Origin: Microvelia longipes
Lineage: Eukaryota; Arthropoda; Insecta; Hemiptera; Veliidae
Length of the DNA stretch: 64,000 nucleotides
Direction: 5' to 3'
Assembly: GCA_018340805.1 (NCBI GenBank)
Contig: JACMZG010001914.1
Span: 45,865,963-45,929,962 of the forward strand
Part shown: positions 57,870-64,000 of the stretch, in pieces
Numbering within the stretch: position 1 is the first letter of the stretch
Layout: every line of letters begins with the position of its first letter
Translations under genes and position numbers: made by a program
Notes under the pieces: generated by a model
Told to the model about the DNA's origin: nothing
The model's database searches: none
What the model saw: the letters and a program-made list of their open reading frames with translations, nothing else

Positions 57870-59769
57870 AACAACTTCATAATATAATTTCTATAAATTA
57901 ATTGTTTCAATGCTGTAAACAGTCTCTCCATTAATTATTATAATAAATATTTATTATTAACAAATGTATTTGTTTTAACTAGCTAACAAAGCATCACAGT
58001 GGACAAAATCACTAGCAATCAATTTGGTTTTTTAAAAAAAAATTTTACATTATGGTAAAAGTGAATTAGCTATTACTTTATTTTTTCTCTAATCTTATAA
58101 AAACATGGATATTCAATATTTCATTTTCTATTGGTTACTAACTCAATACCAGGCATGGCGCAGGGTTTTACCCGCAATGACCAATAAATAAAATTTGTAT
58201 TGATTGGTCAAGGTCTCATGTGAGCTCGAGGTTTGCTTCAACCAAACGTTGAGATAGTAATATCATTATCCAGTGCAAACATTGTGTAGTATACCCAGAT
58301 TTTCCAATATGTTTTAAAAATGTCTACTTTAAAAGGGGTGTTGGCTAAAGACCTTAACTCCTCCTCTTTTGACAGAAAAGCAGTTCCAGTACTGTTAGCA
58401 CCATCTGTTGGAATGAAAAAAACTAACAGTGATCTAGGTATACTACATAATCTTTTATCCAGTGGGTCTTAGTGAGACCTAATTTTTATGAATATTTTTA
58501 TACAAAAAAAAGTTAGATTGCTGGTAAATCCATGTGGCACGCCCAGTAAGTAATACATGTCTTTTTTATATTACTTTTAATTTGTGTAACTTCTGTTATT
58601 TATTTGTTTACTTTATTCATTAAATATAATTGCTCTGACTAAACTCCCCTAACCCCCTCCCCTCTATTTTTAATAAAGTCATATAAATATGATGCTTTTT
58701 CATTTCCAAGAAATGATATTTACAAATCCAGCTGATGCATGTTTGTTTTGTTCTTTTTAAATTTTTGTTTATTCCACTGGTTTATTCATAAACATGTTTA
58801 AAATAATGCCTGTAGAGGGTTAACTTGAGTTTCATCTGAACAGTTTTCAAAAAATCTCTTAAGTTTGAAGAAGATTCATATCTGTTATTCTACCTGAAGT
58901 ATAGTTCTTGCCCTATAGACCACTGGGTTTTGAAGGAATTCAACAGTGCTTCTGTTGGGAAATGAATAACAACATATTTGATATATTTAACTATAAAGGT
59001 TGATGTTTTTGTACTAAGCGTTTCATTTTTTTCAGGTACAGCCATGGCTTGGCTTAATAACTGCCAAAGATGAAGGCTGTGTACGATCTGCACCTGACAC
59101 CTCGTAACCTGAGATGCTGCATTTGCAGCAGAACAGAATCAGCGAGTGAATCCACTCTCTTTTGCTAAATTTTAAATAGTTACAGGGGTTAAATCATCTT
59201 TCTACTTAGGACTATCAACTGTTTCATTGGAAACACCAGGTAAGCAATTTTGACTAAGTACTGGGCAGGATAACCTCAAGTTATTAGTAAGAGTTTCTAA
59301 ATCACTCTCACAGAGATTAAGAGATGTCACTAGTTAACTTGGTACTAAATACTCTTAAACTCTCAAAGGGTATTTAGTGCAGGTAGACTAACTTGTGACC
59401 CCATCCTGCAACTAAGCCCCTCCCTAGCAGATGGGATGCCCCCTCTCCACTCCAAAATATGTTTCAGGGTTCTCAATGTTTTGTTCAGCTGATTTTCATA
59501 ACATGATCCTTTTGAGAGGAAAATTCAGCCAGAGTAAAGTTCACATCAGCATATCTCAATTTTGAGAAGGCTCTATGCAAGGAGTCTTAATTTAATTAAA
59601 TTTATTTAATAATACAAGTATTAAAAGATTGTGAGCAATATATGTGCAATGCAAATTATTTGAAACGGCCTGCTTTGACCAGACAAACCAAAAGAAACAA
59701 AAGACCAAATGTTTGCTTTAATGCTCTTTAAAACAAATGGCAGATGTTTTGGATATCTCTATGCATATA
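57870..59769. other. Intergenic stretch without a recognised feature
   Basis: Only short frames without motifs are seen. A T/C-rich stretch near 58640-58665 and AT runs are present, but no element boundaries. Confidence 0.5.
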
Positions 59770-60035
59770 TTATTACTAGAGGGTCAATAATGGTTGAATT
59801 AAACCATCAAAAAAGTTACCTGAACACTTTGGAGTATCGATGTAATTAAATAAACAGAACAACATTTCAGTAGCTTTTATAGTAAAATACAAAACAATGT
59901 GTGAAAGTCAGATGACTGTTGATTTATTATAATCTTAACTCACTTTTAGAGGTGTTTTCAATGAGGTTTCACTGAACCCCAAAAAAATGTTTCTGGCTTC
60001 TCAATGTATTGAGATAGGCTATGCCGCAAATACAG
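59770..60035. repeat. Dispersed repeat with empty TTAA site
   Basis: It matches 9960-10137 plus 11276-11410 (TGGTTGAATT, CTTAACTCACTTTTAGAGG, TTGAGATAGGCTATGCC). It has one TTAA at 59935-59938 where the other copy has the 1138-bp insertion. Confidence 0.72.
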
Positions 60036-60178
60036 TTGAGAATGCACTTGCTGATTCTATTCCACTCTGGCTACTTTCTTTATTATGTTTAACTTAATAA
60101 ATTTCAGCTAATTTAACTTGAAATTATAAGTCTTCAAAACATCTCAAAAAAGGAACAAAAAGTTTAATCTATAATAAT

Positions 60179-60385
60179 TTATTTCCAATTGTATGACATT
60201 CTTTCTATAGCTTCTCTTTCTTCCTCGTTGAATCCTAAAATACTCATAATTGCTGCTAAATGGCCGGTTGCGTTTTCTCTATCAGTCAAAAAGTAGAAGA
60301 TAGCGGACTTCAAAAACTTGAGAGTAATCTCAGCGTCCTCTTGACTTTTGGTTTTCTTGGTTTCTAAACTTCTCCTGTACATGGT
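60179..60385 (-). CDS. GRIP-domain golgin, last coding exon (partial gene)
   Basis: This is the last exon of a minus-strand gene whose other exons lie to the right, outside the window. It follows a GTTTGCAG acceptor and encodes TMYRRSLETKKTKSQEDAE, the core ITLKFLKSAIFYFLTDRENA, then a segment with SILGFNEEEREAIE, ending SYNWK and TAA at 60179-60181. The pattern (E-I-x-x-x-[YF]-L-K, hydrophobic helix, R-E, H-L, L-x-F-x-x-E-E) matches GRIP domains of golgin-97/GCC-type proteins. Known GRIP domains bind Arl1 GTPase and anchor long coiled-coil tethers to the trans-Golgi. Which golgin this is cannot be told from 68 residues. The acceptor is in phase 0 if the chosen frame is right. An AATAAA overlaps the stop and another lies near 60080. 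Confidence 0.72.
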   Translation of the reverse strand, partial: TMYRRSLETKKTKSQEDAEITLKFLKSAIFYFLTDRENATGHLAAIMSILGFNEEEREAIERMSYNWK

Positions 60386-61339
60386 CTGCAAACAGAATAA
60401 CTTCTTATACATTTCAAACGAATTTAATTCTAGTAGAAAAGGTGTATAATAGTTAAGTAGTACAACAAAACAAGTAAGTAAGTAGTAAACATAAAAATAA
60501 AATACCAATAAAAATGTTCAAAAAGTTTGTTCAAGTTATCAGCTGCTACTTTTATTGTACAAAATAGTTTTAATTTTCAAAAACTCTATGTACTCCCTAC
60601 ATTGTACATTTCATTCACTTGCACTGTAAATTCCATATCTCTCTATATGGAGAGTAACCAGCAGCATATCACATAGGCAGGCAAAACTCAGATTAATATT
60701 AACATTGAAAATGAAACGACACTAGGGTCATCAGCATAGTTTGCTGAGCAAGTCTATAACAAATAGTGACTCAGCAAATTAGGGAAAACTTAAAAAGGTA
60801 TGGGTAGCTCAGCCTTAATATTACATTCAAATAGAAAATCAATTTAAGAGAATACTTCTGTCTGTTTCCCGACCCCGTATGTTCCCCCACTCCCCCCTCC
60901 TCTTCACAGACTCCTCTATCTTTATATTTATCATATTCATTTATATTCATTAAATACTATGTATTATCTTTATATTCATTAAATACTATTATCATTAATT
61001 ATTTTAAAATTGGGATCAATTTTAAAATAATTGATAATACTACAATCGTCAAAGAATATGTAGTATGTACCTGGAGAGATATCACTGTTTAGTTCCGTCA
61101 TGGGTTAATGAAATTATGCGCTAGTAATATGCAGGCATTTTATTTTTCTGGTTATAGATATTATTTATAGACTCAGCAAAGCCTATCTTGTTACATTTTG
61201 TTGTTAGAAATATTTGTAGGTGATGTTTAAAATTGAATCCTTCTAATAACCTCCTCTGAGAGATGAGGGATAAGTAAAAAAATTATACTCATATGTCAGT
61301 ACTCATAATAATGATTAGTTATGTATTAGATTTAGTAAT
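60386..61339. other. Probable golgin intron sequence
   Basis: This lies directly upstream of the GRIP exon on the minus strand, so it should be intron. It contains the 60620-60710 dispersed repeat and a pyrimidine-rich CCCCACTCCCCCCTCCTC near 60884. No further exon was found. Confidence 0.5.
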
Positions 61340-61766
61340 TACAGTCTATCGTTTAGTTTAAAAATCCCCAAAGTCAAAAGCATTTTGGGGAATGACCAAT
61401 CAAAAAGAGAAACATAATAATTCAGCAACCGGCTGCCAACCCCTCACTTAAAAAGAGAAAAATCCCTACCACCATAGCCGGTGTAGGGAAATAACCTTCT
61501 TCCCGGCAATTGTTCACTTTGTTTGTGGTTCTTCTTTTGTTTACATCGTTTTGAAAACTACTTTCAAATTAATCATACAAATGATATTATAAAATAAAAC
61601 TACACAAAATAAATGTAAAAAAATATCGCCAAGAAAATATGGGTAAAATAACCTGATTTGTTTACATAGTTTTTTCTTGCTCCCTTCTTGCAGGAATTTT
61701 TTTTCTTTTGAATCGAGGGTGCCTAAACTGACCTGTCAAGATTTTTAAAGTAGTCGATAGACTGTA
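61340..61766. mobile_element. TACAGTCTATCG MITE, copy c (opposite orientation)
   Basis: Both TACAGTCTATCG tips are present, and the body is the reverse complement of copies a and b. It carries the same conserved blocks. Confidence 0.75.
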
Positions 61767-62330
61767 GTCTAATGATTAGTATTTACTCATATACTAATCA
61801 GATTAATTTTACATTTCTGAGAAAGTGTTATTGCTATTATAAGATAAGAATTTTAGGGTTTAGTAGAGTGGGGTAACTTTTAAAAGATGAGGTAAATTTA
61901 GCCTTGATAGTAGCTGAACTAGTAGCTGAACTACAAGTTCTATCTGTTGACTAGAAAAATATCAACACAGAGCTCTCTAACTAAAGTAAAGACTTCTTAT
62001 TAAAAAAAAACCCCTAGACAGGAGTTCTATACAAACATAATTTGCTACATAAATACTCAGGGTTTATCTTGCCGAAAGCTAGAAGTATAACACAATACAT
62101 TGAATTAAGGAGTTTATGTGATAAGATAAGGTAGTAATGATAAGAAACAGTTACACCATGCAGTAGTATAAATCAAAGCAGACTATCATAGCACTCTCTG
62201 AACTCTATCCAAATACTAAAGGGTTTTGTAATACCAATTCAACTAAGTGACGACTAATGGTTGTACTATGGTTCATTCATATACTGACAGCAACAGAGTG
62301 TCCACATGGTGTCCACATGTAAACTTATGT

Positions 62331-63040
62331 TTAAAGGCCCGTCTACAACCTTAAGTTAAGTTAGGAAGAATTGAAGAAGTGAAGAATTTTTCATAATCTC
62401 TTTTTTTCTTAAATAATTTTTTTTCCCGCTCTTTTGACTTAAGAAAACCATAGAAATGGTTTTTTATAAGTTTTTTAAAGGAGAATGTACTACGTTATCT
62501 GTTTTTGAATGATTACAATATTTTGTAAACGATGTGATGTGATTGATTGTTTTGTTGTTTAAATATTTTTATTATAATATATATTTTTTATTTTTGAATT
62601 ATATAGTTTTTGAAATGGAGGAGGTTCCTACGTCTGTAGACATAAAAACTAGAGATAAGGAAAAATAACGCTCCCAACATTACCTCATCCATTTTGATTT
62701 TATTTATTAATTAAAATAAATAAAACATGGTCGATTTTAGAAAATTGTAGAAGTAAAGTAAAAAAATATTTGCAAAAGTCTTTAAAAAACGGAAGGAAAA
62801 GACCATTGAAAAAGAAATGTGTGTAGACGGTAGAAAGAAAAGTAGTCTAAATACAGCTATATGTGTAATTGTAACTTTAAAACTTGACTTAAGAACTTAG
62901 AGGTTGTAGACGTGTTTACGGATCTCTTAAGTCAAAAGAGCGGGAATTTCAAAATGGTTTGTTCTAAGTGAAAAAATTATTCTCTTCTTCAATTCTTCCT
63001 GAGGAATTCTTCACTTCTTCAATTCTTCCTAAGTAAAATT
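62331..63040. mobile_element. AAAGGCCCGTCTACAA-family element, copy 1
   Basis: It starts AAAGGCCCGTCTACAACCTT and has a long AT-rich interior. Its last 225 nt match 31779-31960 closely (TAGTCTAAATACAGCTATAT; GCGGGAATTTCAAAATGG). Inverted GGAAGAATTGAAGAAGTG arms lie at the two ends. Confidence 0.65.
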
Positions 63041-63169
63041 GTGTTTAAAACACCTGCTTTATTAAAAAATAAGATTTTTCATAGTTAAAATGGAATGTTA
63101 TGTATCCAATACCTATGATAGAATGTATTTAAAATTACGATAAAAGAAGGTTTTGGTTGTAAAACCTAA

Positions 63170-64000
63170 TTTATGATAGAAGGTTAACAAAGTTTTTATC
63201 ATAAAGTTAACAAGTTTTATCATAAAGTTTATGAAGTTTCAATCATAAAGTCTGTTTACGATTAAAAGTTAACAGACTTTCTACTATAAAGTTAACAAAA
63301 TTTCTATCATAAAGTTATTGAAGTTTCTATCATAAAGTCTGTTTATGATTGAAAGTTAACTGACTTTCTACCATAAAGTTAAGAAAGTTTTTATCATAAA
63401 GTATGTTTATGATTGAAAGTTAATAGACTTTTTACTGTAAAGTTGACAAAGTTTCTAACATGAAGTTAACAGACTTTCTACCATAAAGTTAACAAAGATT
63501 CTATCATAAAGTATGTTTATGATTGAAAGTTTACAGACTTTCTACCGTAAAGTTGACAAAGTTTCTAACATGAAGTTAACAGACTTTCTACCATAAAGGT
63601 AACAAAGTTCTATCATAAAGTATGTTTATGATTGAAATTTACAGACTTTCTACCGTAAAGTTGACAAAGTTTCTAACATGAAGTTAACAGACTTTCTACC
63701 ATAAAGTTAACAAAGTTTCTATCATAAAGTAAGTTTATGATTGAAAGTTTACAGAATTTCTACCGTAAAGTTGACAAAGTTTCTAACATGAAGTTAACAG
63801 ACTTTCTACCATAAAGTTAACAAAGATTCTATCATAAAGTATGTTTATGATTGAAAGTTTACAGACTTTCTACCATAAAGTTAACAAAGTTTCTAACATG
63901 AAGTTAACAGACTTTCTACCATAAAGTTAACAAAGATTCTATCATAAAGTATGTTTATGATTAAAAGTTTACAGACTTTCTACCGTAAAGTTGACAAAGA
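63170..64000. repeat. 110-nt higher-order tandem array, runs off the window
   Basis: The 110-nt unit is itself built of 18-24-nt subunits of the form AAAGTTAACARACTTTCTAC, each close to palindromic. Later units are very alike and earlier ones more varied. The array continues past the right edge. Confidence 0.9.

Noticed and set aside
60386..60508. N-terminal extension of the GRIP exon with a hydrophobic segment
   Set aside because: It begins at TTG, lies upstream of a good acceptor (GTTTGCAG) and has intron composition; it is intron read-through.

Overview
The window looks like an animal nuclear genome, most likely an arthropod and probably an insect. It is AT-rich, its genes are split by GT-AG introns, and transposable elements and tandem repeats far outweigh coding sequence. 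The insect assignment rests on the CstF-64 protein (short, without the vertebrate pentapeptide repeat block) and on the mix of mobile elements. I cannot name the species.

Three host genes are supported. (1) A complete minus-strand gene for the cleavage stimulation factor 64 kDa subunit (CstF-64/CSTF2) has nine coding exons from 33398 down to 5147. All exons join in frame to 429 codons: RRM, hinge, Pro/Gly/Met-rich linker and the conserved C-terminal helical domain. (2) A plus-strand gene at 41868-49381 has seven coding exons and encodes a 442-residue protein with about ten zinc fingers. (3) The last coding exon of a minus-strand GRIP-domain golgin lies at 60179-60385; the rest of that gene lies beyond the right edge.

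Layout: 1-5146 is downstream of CSTF2 and holds dispersed repeats and a TA-flanked MITE. 5147-33398 is CSTF2. Its introns carry a 20-nt minisatellite (5.3-7.9 kb), tRNA-derived SINEs, a foldback MITE, a TTAA-flanked MITE, a nearly intact Ty3/gypsy LTR element (13.9-18.3 kb), a 45-nt array (19.5 kb), two LINE fragments, a GGCTCGCTTCGCTCGC array (22.5-25.5 kb), a 34-nt array (27.8-28.9 kb) and a hAT-type MITE. 33.4-41.8 kb is intergenic, with TA microsatellites and short hairpins. 41.9-49.4 kb is the zinc-finger gene, with a young SINE, a 5S-rRNA-derived element and a MITE in its introns. 49.4-60.1 kb is intergenic and rich in inverted repeats, including a 74-nt perfect palindrome, three foldbacks with hammerhead-like motifs and a 313-bp hairpin with identical 140-nt arms. 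60.4-64 kb is probably golgin intron, ending in a 110-nt tandem array that runs off the window.

The three genes have unrelated cellular roles: mRNA 3'-end cleavage, nucleic-acid binding and Golgi tethering. I see no operon-like system. The notable content is the mobile-element and repeat landscape. All calls are by eye; no alignment or folding program was run.
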